A stretch of DNA of 64,000 nucleotides from Pseudomonadales bacterium (GTDB lineage Bacteria > Pseudomonadota > Gammaproteobacteria > Pseudomonadales > Halieaceae): assembly GCA_024234815.1 (NCBI GenBank), contig JACKNO010000001.1, positions 682,001-746,000 of the forward strand, read 5' to 3'. Below, one piece after another: positions 7,392 to 16,582 of this stretch. The first letter of the stretch is position 1, and each line of letters opens with the position of its first letter. The notes beneath the pieces are model-generated. The model did not search any database. It saw nothing but the letters and a program-made list of their open reading frames with translations, and was not told the origin of the DNA. The position numbers and the translations under genes are program-made.

Positions 7392-7450
7392 AAATCTGCT
7401 TGCCCCTTGATCTCGGCGCTATCGCCGCCGAGATGTTCAAAGCCTGTAGT

Positions 7451-7735
7451 TCAATCGTAGACACCACCACCATATTCACCGAGGCCTCGGTCGAGTTCGC
7501 GGGTTGGATTGATGCTCATGTCATCCCGCATCTGTGCATCCACATCTACACCATACTCAACCCTGTCACCGGGGTCGCTTAGGTCGTACTGGTATCGGTT
7601 TCCTGTCGAGCTTTCATAACCGCGGCTGCTTGAATTGGAATAGATACTTGTTGAACTGTCGTCCACAGAGACATCTACGTCTTGAGCGACTACCTGGGCT
7701 GACATAAAGAGAATTGCGATTAGGGTGGTTCTCAT
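7451..7735 (-). CDS. small secreted protein, unknown function
   Basis: A 94-aa protein with a clear signal peptide (MRTTLIAILFMSAQVVAQ) and a mature part of about 76 residues rich in Asp, Ser, Tyr and Gly (DVDVSVDDSSTSIYSN, then SSRGYESSTGNRYQYDLSD). No cysteines and no known domain. It is the only exported product on the island and is transcribed against its neighbours. The ribosome-binding site is weak (ACGAG). Codon use and the signal peptide support a real gene; the role is unknown. Confidence 0.65.
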   Translation of the reverse strand: MRTTLIAILFMSAQVVAQDVDVSVDDSSTSIYSNSSSRGYESSTGNRYQYDLSDPGDRVEYGVDVDAQMRDDMSINPTRELDRGLGEYGGGVYD

Positions 7736-7982
7736 TTTTATTTCTCGTGGATTGATCGAAGGTTCAGCCTAGCACGGCCTAACTCCATCTCAACAACAGA
7801 AAAGTCGAAATTCATCAATTGGGGATTCAGGTCAACTGCAGTTGCTCTGTTGGGTGACGATCCATGAGGCTCGCCGTCCTCATTTATCGCGCTCACCGTG
7901 TTTCAGCTTCATCCGGCAGGGACGCCAGTGTTACTATTCCTACGGCGCGAAAATGACGCCTCTGCTTATACCAAGGATACAC

Positions 7983-9569
7983 ATGGCTAAAAAATCACCG
8001 ACCAGCAAAGCCACGACCAAGAAGCAGAAGAGCTTCGAGCAAACCCTGTGGGAGACCGCCGACAAGCTGCGGGGCTCTGTGGAGTCCTCCGAATACAAGC
8101 ATGTGATTCTCAGCCTGATCTTCCTCAAGTTCGTCAGTGACAAGTTCGAAGTGCGGAAACAGGAACTGATCGATGAAGGCCAGGGCGACTACGTGGACAT
8201 GGTGGAGTTCTACGCCATGAAGAATGTGTTCTACCTGCCGGAGGAATCTCGCTGGTCTTATATCCAGAAACAGGCCAAGCAGGATGACATCGCGGTGAAG
8301 ATCGACACGGCCCTGCATACGGTCGAGAAGAACAACAAAGCCCTACGGGGTGCCCTACCCGACAACTACTTCTCCCGCCTCGGTCTGGATCAGAGCAAGC
8401 TGGCGGCCCTGATCGACTCCATCAACAACATCGACACCGTCGAGGACAAGGAGGAGGACGTCGTCGGGCGGGTCTACGAATACTTCCTGGGCAAGTTCGC
8501 CGCGACTGAGGGCAAGGGCGGGGGCGAATTCTATACCCCTAAGTGTGTGGTCAACCTGATCGCCGAAATGATCGAGCCCTACCAGGGGAAGATCTATGAC
8601 CCCTGCTGCGGCTCAGGAGGCATGTTCGTCCAGTCGGTCGAATTCGTTAAGAACCACCAGGGCAGCACCAAGGATGTCTCCATATACGGGCAGGAGGCGA
8701 TTGGAACCACCTACAAGCTGGCCAAGATGAACCTGGCAATCCGAGGCATATCAGCCAACCTGGGCGATGTCCCCGCTGACACCTTTTTTAAGGATCAGCA
8801 TCCCGACCTGAAGGCTGATTTCATCATGGCCAATCCACCGTTTAACCTTGACCAGTGGCGGGCTTCAGACGAGCTCACAGACGATTCCAGGTGGTCTGGG
8901 TACGAGGTGCCGCCTACCGGTAACGCCAACTATGCCTGGATCCTGCACATGGTCTCCAAGCTGTCTGAAAATGGCGTAGCGGGCTTTGTTCTGGCCAATG
9001 GCTCCATGTCTACCAACACACGGGGCGAGGGCACAATTCGCCAGAAGCTCCTTGAGAATGACCTAGTGGACTGCATGATCGCCCTGCCCGGCCAGCTCTT
9101 CTACACCACCCAGATACCTGTCTGCCTCTGGTTTCTGACCAAGAACAAGAAATCCCAAGTGGTGGAAGTTCATTCCGACAGTAATCACCGTGATCGTCGG
9201 AGTGAAACCCTGTTTATAGATGCCCGGAATATGGGCAGCATGACCGACAAAACCCACAGGGAGCTGACAGCAGAAGATATCGCCAAGATCGCCCGCACTT
9301 ATCATGCCTGGCGGGGTGAGGCAAAGGACGGAGCCTATGAAGATACGCCTGGGTTCTGTAAAGCCGTCACACTTGAAAAAATCAAGGCAAATGACTTTGT
9401 GCTAACACCGGGCCGGTATGTTGGTGCAGCGGAGATCGAAGAAGATGGTGTGCCATTCGAGGAGAATATGTCAGAGCTGACTCTAAAGCTCTATCGGCAG
9501 ATGGCGGAGTCCGAAAAACTTGACGTCGTGATCCGGAATAACCTGGAGGCCTTGGGTTATGGACACTGA
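7983..9569 (+). CDS. hsdM: type I restriction-modification system, methylase subunit HsdM
   Basis: N6-adenine DNA methyltransferase subunit, 528 aa. The N-terminal HsdM_N domain starts FEQTLWETADKLRGSVESSE. The SAM-binding motif DPCCGSGG is near 206-213 and the catalytic motif NPPF near 284-287. It works with HsdS for methylation and with HsdS and HsdR for restriction. The start is ATG 7983 with AAGGA just upstream; the longer frame from 7842 adds a non-homologous leader. It overlaps hsdS by 11 bp, so both are cotranscribed. Confidence 0.96.
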   Translation: MAKKSPTSKATTKKQKSFEQTLWETADKLRGSVESSEYKHVILSLIFLKFVSDKFEVRKQELIDEGQGDYVDMVEFYAMKNVFYLPEESRWSYIQKQAKQDDIAVKIDTALHTVEKNNKALRGALPDNYFSRLGLDQSKLAALIDSINNIDTVEDKEEDVVGRVYEYFLGKFAATEGKGGGEFYTPKCVVNLIAEMIEPYQGKIYDPCCGSGGMFVQSVEFVKNHQGSTKDVSIYGQEAIGTTYKLAKMNLAIRGISANLGDVPADTFFKDQHPDLKADFIMANPPFNLDQWRASDELTDDSRWSGYEVPPTGNANYAWILHMVSKLSENGVAGFVLANGSMSTNTRGEGTIRQKLLENDLVDCMIALPGQLFYTTQIPVCLWFLTKNKKSQVVEVHSDSNHRDRRSETLFIDARNMGSMTDKTHRELTAEDIAKIARTYHAWRGEAKDGAYEDTPGFCKAVTLEKIKANDFVLTPGRYVGAAEIEEDGVPFEENMSELTLKLYRQMAESEKLDVVIRNNLEALGYGH

Positions 9570-10947
9570 ATGGCAAGAAGCATTATTAACCGATCTGTAC
9601 GACATAAGTTCCGGCTTATCAAAACCAGCAAAAGATTTTGGTTCTGGCCACCCCTTCCTGGCGTTCAAAGACGTGTTTAACAATTTCTTTATACCAGAAG
9701 TGCTAACACAATTAGTTCAGTCAAATGAAAGAGAACAAGAAAAGTGCTCAGTTAGTCGGGGAGACGTGTTCCTGACTCGCACAAGCGAAACCATGAACGA
9801 ACTGGGAATGAGCAGTGTCGCCCTTAAAGATTATCCAAGAGCAACGTTCAATGGCTTCACCAAGAGACTAAGGCCAAAGGCTTGCAATAAATTGGTTCCA
9901 GAGTTCGTCGGCTACTATTTGAGAAGCCAGAGGTTTCGACGAGAAATGTTGGCGTTTTCAACAATGTCTACCCGAGCAAGTTTGAATAACCAAATGATCG
10001 GTCATCTAAGAATCAAGTTTCCTTCAATAGGAGAGCAAAAGGCCATTGGGAACGCTCTTAAAAGACTAGACGACAAAATCGAACTCAACCGCCAGATGAA
10101 CGCTACCCTGGAAACCATGGCCCAGGCCCTGTTCAAGAGCTGGTTCGTGGATTTCGACCCGGTGATAGACAATGCACTGGCCGCCGGCAACCCCATACCG
10201 GAACCACTGCAGGTCAGGGCTGACAGGAGGGCTGCCCTCGGGGACAAGCGCAGGCCGTTGCCAGAGGCCATCCGGCAGCAGCTACCCAGCACCTTTATCT
10301 TTACCGAGGAAATGGGCTGGGTACCGGACAGTTGGCACATCAGTAACGTCGGAAGCGAAGTGGACACCACTGGTGGTGGAACACCAAGTACAAAGGAAGC
10401 GATTTACTGGGAGGGTGGTACCAATGGATTCTGCACTCCCAAAGACATGTCGCAACTATCGTCAATTGTATTGCTTGACACGGAAAGACACCTAACAAAA
10501 GCGGGAGTGAAAAAGATCTCTTCCGGAATACTCCCTGCTGGCACAGTATTGATGTCTTCGAGAGCCCCGATTGGTTACTTGGCTATCAGCAACATACCCG
10601 TGTCAGTAAACCAAGGGATAATAGCTATGTTGCCGAGCCTCGATTACAGCTCCTTATACTTGCTTTTCTGGGCCCATTTCAACATGGACCGAATTAGGGA
10701 CCGTGCAAACGGTAGTACCTTCATGGAAATCAGTAAGACAAACTTTCGACCGATCCCGTTTCTAGTTCCAGGCGGCGCCTTACTAGACCACTACAACAAA
10801 CAGGCCAGTGTGATCTACTCTCGGATATTGTTGCTCTCGGAGCAGGTCGAACAGCTGGAAAAACTCCGAGATGCACTGCTTCCTAAACTCTTATCCGGCC
10901 AGATCCGCATCCCGGAAGCCGAGAAGCACTTGGCCGAGGCCAGTTAA
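9559..10947 (+). CDS. hsdS: type I restriction-modification system, specificity subunit HsdS
   Basis: DNA-recognition subunit, 462 aa. Two target-recognition domains (about 1-155 and 245-400) are separated by a central conserved helix (ALKRLDDKIELNRQMNATLE, then ALFKSWFVDFDPV) and closed by a C-terminal one (EQVEQLEKLRDALLPKLLSG). The pattern predicts a bipartite target; the sequence recognised cannot be read from the protein. Both recognition domains are AT-richer than the helices and than hsdM, typical of exchange by recombination. Confidence 0.95.
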   Translation: MDTEWQEALLTDLYDISSGLSKPAKDFGSGHPFLAFKDVFNNFFIPEVLTQLVQSNEREQEKCSVSRGDVFLTRTSETMNELGMSSVALKDYPRATFNGFTKRLRPKACNKLVPEFVGYYLRSQRFRREMLAFSTMSTRASLNNQMIGHLRIKFPSIGEQKAIGNALKRLDDKIELNRQMNATLETMAQALFKSWFVDFDPVIDNALAAGNPIPEPLQVRADRRAALGDKRRPLPEAIRQQLPSTFIFTEEMGWVPDSWHISNVGSEVDTTGGGTPSTKEAIYWEGGTNGFCTPKDMSQLSSIVLLDTERHLTKAGVKKISSGILPAGTVLMSSRAPIGYLAISNIPVSVNQGIIAMLPSLDYSSLYLLFWAHFNMDRIRDRANGSTFMEISKTNFRPIPFLVPGGALLDHYNKQASVIYSRILLLSEQVEQLEKLRDALLPKLLSGQIRIPEAEKHLAEAS

Positions 10948-10949
10948 TA

Positions 10950-12359
10950 GTGGCCATTACTGCCGAGCAGGTTGATGTCTGGCGCACGTCTCGAAGTGAG
11001 ACGCAGCGGCTGGAGTTCAAGGAGGCCAAGAGCCAGTTCGATAACAGAAAGCTCTACCGGTATTGTGTGGCGCTGGCCAACGAGGGTGGGGGTCATCTAA
11101 TTTTGGGCGTAGAGGATAAGCCACCTCGTAAAGTGGTGGGGACCGCTGCTTTCAGAGACCCGATCGAAATGGCATCCAAGTTATTCCAGGCGATTGGTTT
11201 CCGCGTAGATATCGAGGAGGTAATGCACCCGGATGGTCGAGTATTGGTGTTCGTCATTCCGCCTCGACCGAAAGGTACGGCCTATCATCATGAGGGGGCG
11301 TACCTGATGCGCTCAGGCGAACAACTGGTTCCCATGAGTGAGGATCAGCTTCGACGGATCTTCGCCGAGGGCCAGCCCAGCTGGCTGGAAGAGGTCGCCC
11401 TCACGAATCTCAGCGGTCAGGATGTAATACAGCTCCTCGACACGCAGACTTTTTTTGATCTGCTCAAGCTGCCTTATCCCACTAACCAGGAAGGGGTTTT
11501 AGCACGCCTGGTTGATGAAGTTCTGATCAGTCCAGGTGACAGCGGCTACTCCATTTTAAACATTGGCGCCCTACTGCTGGCCAAGAGCCTGAAGCCCTTC
11601 TCGACTGTCAGTCGTAAGGCAGCCCGGGTAATTGTCTACGAGGGGGAGTCCAAACTAAAAACCACCTCCGATGTGACGGGTGATAAGGGCTATGCCGTGG
11701 GGTTTGCTGGCCTGGCCAGTTACGTTATGAGCCAGCTACCTCAAAATGAAGTGATTCAGGAAGCTATACGGGTGGAAGTAAAACTGGTTGACGAGATCGT
11801 CATCCGGGAGCTCTTGGCCAACGCGCTGATACACCAGGATATGGCACTGAGCGGGGGATCACCAATGGTCGAGATCTACTCCAACCGTGTAGAAATCTCC
11901 AATCCGGGGGAGCCCATTGTACCGGTTGAGCGGTTCATCGATGGTTACCAATCCCGCAATGAGCGCCTTGCTGACCTTATGCGGAGGTTCGGCATTTGCG
12001 AGGAGAAGAGCAGCGGGATAGACCGGGTTATTCAATCAGTGGAGTTTCACCAGCTTCCAGCCCCTGACTTCCTGACCGGCCACCAGCGGACAACCGCCAT
12101 TATTTACGGCCCACGGGCCTTCAAGGATATGACGGGCAGTGACCGTGTCCGAGCCTGCTACCAGCACTGTGTCCTGCAGTATGTACTGCGGCGATCCATG
12201 AGCAACCAGAGTTTACGTGAACGCTTTGGTCTACCTGAAAGTAACGCCAACAAGGTCTCCCAAGTGATCGCTGCCGCCATGGAGCAAAATTTGATCAAAA
12301 GCGACGCAGCGGCTCCAAATTCGAAGCGGTACGCCCGGTACATCCCCGGGTGGGCCTGA
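10950..12359 (+). CDS. AlbA_2 (Schlafen-type) domain ATP-binding protein in the hsd operon
   Basis: A 469-aa protein. The N-terminal AlbA_2 domain has RLEFKEAKSQFDNRKLYRYC and GGGHLILGVED. The middle has a HATPase_c_4-type region (ELLANALIHQDMAL near 290 and EEKSSGIDRVIQSV near 350), and the C-terminus a winged-helix-like part (SLRERFGLPESNANKVSQVI). Such proteins are often called transcriptional regulators; several AlbA_2 proteins accompany restriction systems. The GTG start lies two bases after the hsdS stop, so it is a true operon member, between hsdS and hsdR. A regulatory or accessory defence role is inferred. Confidence 0.85.
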   Translation: MAITAEQVDVWRTSRSETQRLEFKEAKSQFDNRKLYRYCVALANEGGGHLILGVEDKPPRKVVGTAAFRDPIEMASKLFQAIGFRVDIEEVMHPDGRVLVFVIPPRPKGTAYHHEGAYLMRSGEQLVPMSEDQLRRIFAEGQPSWLEEVALTNLSGQDVIQLLDTQTFFDLLKLPYPTNQEGVLARLVDEVLISPGDSGYSILNIGALLLAKSLKPFSTVSRKAARVIVYEGESKLKTTSDVTGDKGYAVGFAGLASYVMSQLPQNEVIQEAIRVEVKLVDEIVIRELLANALIHQDMALSGGSPMVEIYSNRVEISNPGEPIVPVERFIDGYQSRNERLADLMRRFGICEEKSSGIDRVIQSVEFHQLPAPDFLTGHQRTTAIIYGPRAFKDMTGSDRVRACYQHCVLQYVLRRSMSNQSLRERFGLPESNANKVSQVIAAAMEQNLIKSDAAAPNSKRYARYIPGWA

Positions 12360-12459
12360 GTTTGATTCATTTCATTACAAGCTAGCTTTAACAGGATCCC
12401 GGGATGTAACTAATTGAAAATAAATAACTTTCTTATTTCATCGCAAATCCGGGGTGGTT

Positions 12460-15400
12460 ATGAGCTTCAGTGAGGCAAAGCTGGAGCAGGCTATTATTGC
12501 CCTGTTGGGTGAGCAGGGATACCCGCATCACAAAGGTGACAGCTTCGCCCGGCAGCCTCAGGAGGTGCTCATACGAGCCGATCTGGAGGCCTACCTGGCC
12601 CAGAGGTACCAGAGAGACAACATTACCCCAGGGGAGATACAGGCGGTCTTACAGCGCCTGGAGAAGCTCTCATCGGCCGACTTGTACGAGTCCAACAAAA
12701 CCATCCAGAAACTGGTGGCCGATGGTTTCCTGCTGAAGCGGGAGGACCGAAACCAGAAAGACCTCTATATCCAGTTGATTGATTACGCAGGCCTGCCCCA
12801 GACCCGTTACCCGAGGCCAGATGAGGTCGAAACCGTCATTGCCAATGAGCCTCCACTCTACTCCTCCGACCGCAACACCTATCGTGTAGTCAATCAGCTG
12901 GAGATTGAAGGACGGGAGAAGCGCATCCCAGACGCCATACTGTATATCAATGGCTTGCCCCTGGTGGTATTCGAGTTCAAGAGCGCCGTCCGGGAAGACG
13001 CCACCATCCACGACGCCTATGTTCAGCTCACAACCCGGTATGCCAGAGACATTCCTGAGCTGATGAAATACAACGCTCTGTGTGTGATCAGTGATGGTGT
13101 GAACTCCCGTATGGGCTCCCTGTTCGCCCAATATGAGTTCTTCTATACCTGGCGCAAGGTGACCGGCGCGGAAACCATAGAGCAGGACGGCATCAACGCC
13201 CTGCACACAATGATCCAGGGTCTGTTCAGCCCGGACCGACTGCGCCAGGTGATCCGTCATTTTGTCTACTTCCCGGATGTGTCCAAGGCCGAGGAAAAGA
13301 TCGTCTGCCGGTACCCCCAGTTCTATGCCGCCACCAAGCTGTACGAGAACATCCTGGCCCATCGAAAACCAGAGGGTGACGGCAAGGGCGGGACCTATTT
13401 TGGTGCCACAGGCTGCGGCAAGAGCTTCACCATGCTGTTCCTCACCCGGCTACTGATGAAGAGCCTGGATTTCGAAAGCCCAACCATTGTCCTGATCACC
13501 GATCGTACCGACCTGGACGACCAGCTCTCTAGGCAGTTCACCAACGCGAAGAACTACATTGGCGATCAGACGGTCATCAGCGTGGATAGCCGCTCCGAGC
13601 TGCGTGACCTGCTCAGGGGCCGCAACAGCGGTGGCGTGTTCCTAACCACAATCCACAAGTTCACGGAGGATACCGAGCTGCTGACCGACAGGAGCAATGT
13701 GATCTGCATTTCTGACGAGGCCCACCGAAGCCAGGTGAACCTGGACCAGAAGGTACGGGTCACTGAGAAGGGCGTCAGGCGAACTTACGGCTTCGCCAAG
13801 TACCTGCATGACTCCCTGCCCAACGCCACCTACGTGGGCTTCACAGGCACCCCTATCGACGCCACCCTGGATGTGTTTGGCGAGGTCGTGGACAGCTACA
13901 CCATGACCGAGTCCGTCAAGGACGAGATCACGGTCCGAATCGTCTACGAGGGCCGTGCTGCCAAGGTGGTGCTCGATAACACAAAGCTGGAGGAGATCGA
14001 GGACTATTACGCCAAATGCGCTGAGGAAGGCGCCAGCGACTACCAGATTGAACAGAGCAAGAAAGCCAGCGCCAACATGAATGCCATCCTGGGCGACCCT
14101 GACCGACTCCGCGCCCTGGCGGTGGACTTCGTCCACCACTACGAGCGGCGGGTCGAGGAGGGCTCGACCGTCAAAGGCAAGGCCATGTTCGTGTGCAGCA
14201 AACGGGACATCGCGTACGCTTTCTGGCAGGAGCTGATCACCCTGCGGCCCCAGTGGAACGAGGTGCTGGCCTGCGAAGCGGGTGCCGATCTCACCGAGCA
14301 GGAACGGAAAGACATCAAGCCAATGGAAAAGGTGAAGATGATCATGACCAGGGGCAAGGACGACCCCAAGGCACTGTATGACCTGCTGGGCACCTCGGAG
14401 CACCGAAAGGAGCTGGACCGGCAGTTCAAGAACCCCAAATCCAATTTCAAGATCGCCATCGTCGTGGATATGTGGCTCACCGGATTCGATGTCCCGTTCC
14501 TGGACACCATTTACATCGACAAACCAATCCAGCGCCATAACCTCATCCAGACCATCTCTCGGGTAAACCGCAAGTACGAGGGTAAGGAAAAGGGCCTGGT
14601 GGTGGACTACATCGGCATTAAGAAACAGATGAACCTGGCACTGGCCCACTATAACAAAGCCGACAAGCAGAGCATCGAGGAGATCGGGCAGTCGATCGTC
14701 GTGGTGAAGGACCACCTGGACCTGCTGAACAAACTGTTCCACAAGTTCGATGCGGCCCCCTACTACACCGGCAGCCCGGTGGAGCAGCTAAACTGTCTGA
14801 ACATGGCCGCTGAGTACGCCCAGATCACCGAATCCATGGAGAAGCGGTTCATGGCCCTGGTGAAGCGCCTTAAGGCCGCCTACGATGTCTGCAGCGGCTC
14901 TGAGGGCCTAAACCAGATAGAACGGGACCAGATCCACTTCTACATGGCAGTGCGCTCTATCGTGTTCAAGCTCACCAAGGGCAACGCCCCCGATACCGCT
15001 CAGATGAACGCCAAGGTACGGGAACTGATCAAGGAAGCTCTGCAGGCGGACGGCGTGGAGGAGATCTTCAAAATGGGGGAGGACAAGTCCGGCGAAGCCG
15101 ACTTGTTCGACCCCGACTACCTGGCCAAGATCGAGAAGATCAAACTGCCCAACACCAGGATCAAGCTGTTACAGCACCTGCTGGCCCGGGCCATCGAGGA
15201 CTTCAAGAAGATCAATAAAACCATGGGCGTGGATTTCTCCAAGAAGTTCAAAGCCCTCGTGGACGCATACAACGAGCGCAAAGAAGATGATGTGCTGGTC
15301 AGCAATGTACTGAACGACTTCTCCGACGAGATCATCGATCTGATCCATGCCCTCAAGAAAGAGATGGAGTCTTTTGCGGACCTGGGGATCGACATCGAAG

Positions 15401-15687
15401 AGAAGGCGTTCTATGACATCCTCAAGGCACTGGCAGTCAAGTACGACTTCACCTACCCAGAGGACAAGCTGCTGAAGCTTTCCAAGGCCGTGAAGTTGGT
15501 GGTCGAAGATAAGGTGAAGTACACCGACTGGAGCCAACGTGATGACATCAAGGCTGAACTTAAGGTGGGGCTGATTCTAGTGCTGGCCGAGCATGGCTAT
15601 CCGCCAGTTGACCGCGATGAGGTCTATAAGGAGATCTTTGAGCAGGCGGAGAACTTCAAGAAGTATGAAGGAACTGCAACGACTTAG
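12460..15687 (+). CDS. hsdR: type I restriction enzyme, endonuclease/translocase subunit HsdR
   Basis: ATP-dependent DNA translocase and nuclease of the restriction complex, 1,075 aa. The nuclease domain shows LPLVVFEFKSAV (E-x-K, near 170) with QLTTRYARDIP after it. Superfamily 2 helicase motifs follow: Walker A GATGCGKSF (near 315), motif II SDEAHRSQ (near 419) and motif III GFTGTPID. The C-terminal part is helical and probably contacts HsdM. ATG 12460 is preceded by GGGGTGG. A gap of 100 AT-rich bases separates it from the AlbA_2 gene, so it may have its own promoter. It is intact. Confidence 0.96.
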   Translation: MSFSEAKLEQAIIALLGEQGYPHHKGDSFARQPQEVLIRADLEAYLAQRYQRDNITPGEIQAVLQRLEKLSSADLYESNKTIQKLVADGFLLKREDRNQKDLYIQLIDYAGLPQTRYPRPDEVETVIANEPPLYSSDRNTYRVVNQLEIEGREKRIPDAILYINGLPLVVFEFKSAVREDATIHDAYVQLTTRYARDIPELMKYNALCVISDGVNSRMGSLFAQYEFFYTWRKVTGAETIEQDGINALHTMIQGLFSPDRLRQVIRHFVYFPDVSKAEEKIVCRYPQFYAATKLYENILAHRKPEGDGKGGTYFGATGCGKSFTMLFLTRLLMKSLDFESPTIVLITDRTDLDDQLSRQFTNAKNYIGDQTVISVDSRSELRDLLRGRNSGGVFLTTIHKFTEDTELLTDRSNVICISDEAHRSQVNLDQKVRVTEKGVRRTYGFAKYLHDSLPNATYVGFTGTPIDATLDVFGEVVDSYTMTESVKDEITVRIVYEGRAAKVVLDNTKLEEIEDYYAKCAEEGASDYQIEQSKKASANMNAILGDPDRLRALAVDFVHHYERRVEEGSTVKGKAMFVCSKRDIAYAFWQELITLRPQWNEVLACEAGADLTEQERKDIKPMEKVKMIMTRGKDDPKALYDLLGTSEHRKELDRQFKNPKSNFKIAIVVDMWLTGFDVPFLDTIYIDKPIQRHNLIQTISRVNRKYEGKEKGLVVDYIGIKKQMNLALAHYNKADKQSIEEIGQSIVVVKDHLDLLNKLFHKFDAAPYYTGSPVEQLNCLNMAAEYAQITESMEKRFMALVKRLKAAYDVCSGSEGLNQIERDQIHFYMAVRSIVFKLTKGNAPDTAQMNAKVRELIKEALQADGVEEIFKMGEDKSGEADLFDPDYLAKIEKIKLPNTRIKLLQHLLARAIEDFKKINKTMGVDFSKKFKALVDAYNERKEDDVLVSNVLNDFSDEIIDLIHALKKEMESFADLGIDIEEKAFYDILKALAVKYDFTYPEDKLLKLSKAVKLVVEDKVKYTDWSQRDDIKAELKVGLILVLAEHGYPPVDRDEVYKEIFEQAENFKKYEGTATT

Positions 15688-15723
15688 GTAATCAACTTGG
15701 CCATGCGACGGAGGTTTTCTCGC

Positions 15724-16359
15724 TCATAGTATTTTGAACATTACTCCGTCTTCATTTAGGCACTCGAAGCCCAGAGATTCATAATAACTAGTAAGACTTG
15801 CGGTGGCTGAATCTGTGGCAGATTCTAGGCCGGACAGTGCCATCTGCTTCTGCCATTCGTTCAAGTTATGCTTATCAAGGTTATCCTTGAAGCTCACTTC
15901 CAGCTGCAATGGGAAGGACTTTATCGCCAGAATAGAGCAGCCCTGTCCAAACAGCCTTACAATCTCGTCAAACACTGCAGTCGTAAGTCCCTTCCCTCGA
16001 TGTTGGGGGAGAATCTCAAGTCTATCCCCAATGAGAAGGTTTGCGGTGAAGCCAATGAATTCCTCTTTGTCACAAATTCGGGGGTGAAATTGCAGATATC
16101 CATTAACTTTGGTAAAGAGGCTCATGAATGGGGCGGTGTTTGACAGGTGATCAAGCACATACCAAGGGTCCATCTCGTCACCGCTGGCTGACTCCAGGTC
16201 CACATGGAAAAATTCGAACTTGCCCACTTGCTCCTCAACCTCGTCTTCTCCAAAGTAATAGATGCCTCCGGTAATCGGAGTAATCCACCTTGTGCCCTCA
16301 TCAGAGCCGAGAGATTGGGAAACTTTTACTGAGATTCCGTAATCCAAATAGTCGTTCAT
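15724..16359 (-). CDS. GNAT-like N-acetyltransferase domain protein
   Basis: A 211-aa protein. LEILPQHRGKGLTTAVFDEI (near 115-135) matches the acetyl-CoA-binding Q/RxxGxG/A motif of GNAT enzymes, and the C-terminal LTSYYESLGFECL is the usual last strand-helix. The first 100 residues are unlike common GNATs (ITGGIYYFGEDEVEEQVGKF). The substrate is unknown. It converges on hsdR, is the last gene before the island right end, and has its own AAGGA ribosome-binding site. Confidence 0.65.
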   Translation of the reverse strand: MNDYLDYGISVKVSQSLGSDEGTRWITPITGGIYYFGEDEVEEQVGKFEFFHVDLESASGDEMDPWYVLDHLSNTAPFMSLFTKVNGYLQFHPRICDKEEFIGFTANLLIGDRLEILPQHRGKGLTTAVFDEIVRLFGQGCSILAIKSFPLQLEVSFKDNLDKHNLNEWQKQMALSGLESATDSATASLTSYYESLGFECLNEDGVMFKIL

Positions 16360-16471
16360 AGCATCCTTGCAGATTTGATGGAGGGCGGAAAATATTACGA
16401 CAGTTCATTTTGTATCTGTAGTCTCACTTCATTTTAGCTCCAGTGATCCTACTTGTTGGTGGACTAAGTTC

Positions 16472-16491
16472 TGGCGGTATTTTTGACGGTA
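16472..16491. repeat. integrase arm-type repeats, right end
   Basis: TGGCGGTA (16472-16479) and TGACGGTA (16484-16491). Both 8-mers also occur, the second as its complement TACCGTCA, next to the integrase at 1971-2032. Shared motifs at both ends define the element extent. Confidence 0.55.
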
Positions 16492-16545
16492 TAAATGATG
16501 GGTATAGTAGTAAACACTATTATTATCAATTACTTAGTGCGTCTA

Positions 16546-16567
16546 TTCGGGCCATCTCACAGCCAAT
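16546..16567. other. attR candidate (degenerate tRNA-Pro 3' end)
   Basis: TTCG, five bases, TCTCACA, then GCCAAT. The tRNA end has TTCG, five bases, TCTCACA, then CCGACCAAT, so the copy matches except for a 3-bp deletion and changes in the spacer. It lies 55 bp beyond the right arm repeats. The match is too weak to prove recombination on its own. Confidence 0.4.
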
Positions 16568-16582
16568 AAAATCAGGGTGTAT

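Larger units (their letters stand above)
1849..16567. mobile_element. integrative genomic island (about 14.7 kb) at tRNA-Pro
   Basis: The island is bounded on the left by tRNA-Pro and the integrase, and on the right by arm-type repeats plus a degenerate att copy. Cargo in order: integrase, AlpA-like regulator, RepA-like ATPase, structured gene-poor region, two small genes, RadC/JAB protein, small secreted protein, type I restriction system with an AlbA_2 ATPase, and a GNAT-like protein. No relaxase, type IV secretion gene, capsid or terminase gene was found. It therefore looks like an integrating, possibly self-replicating but not self-transmitting defence island. Base composition is more mixed and AT-richer in places than the flanks. 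Confidence 0.75.

Noticed and set aside
13642..14742. 366-codon minus-strand frame opposite hsdR
   Set aside because: Shadow of the helicase domain; no start signal or domain.
2061..16359. Considered whether the island is a conjugative element or prophage
   Set aside because: No relaxase, coupling protein, type IV secretion, capsid, portal or terminase gene was recognised.
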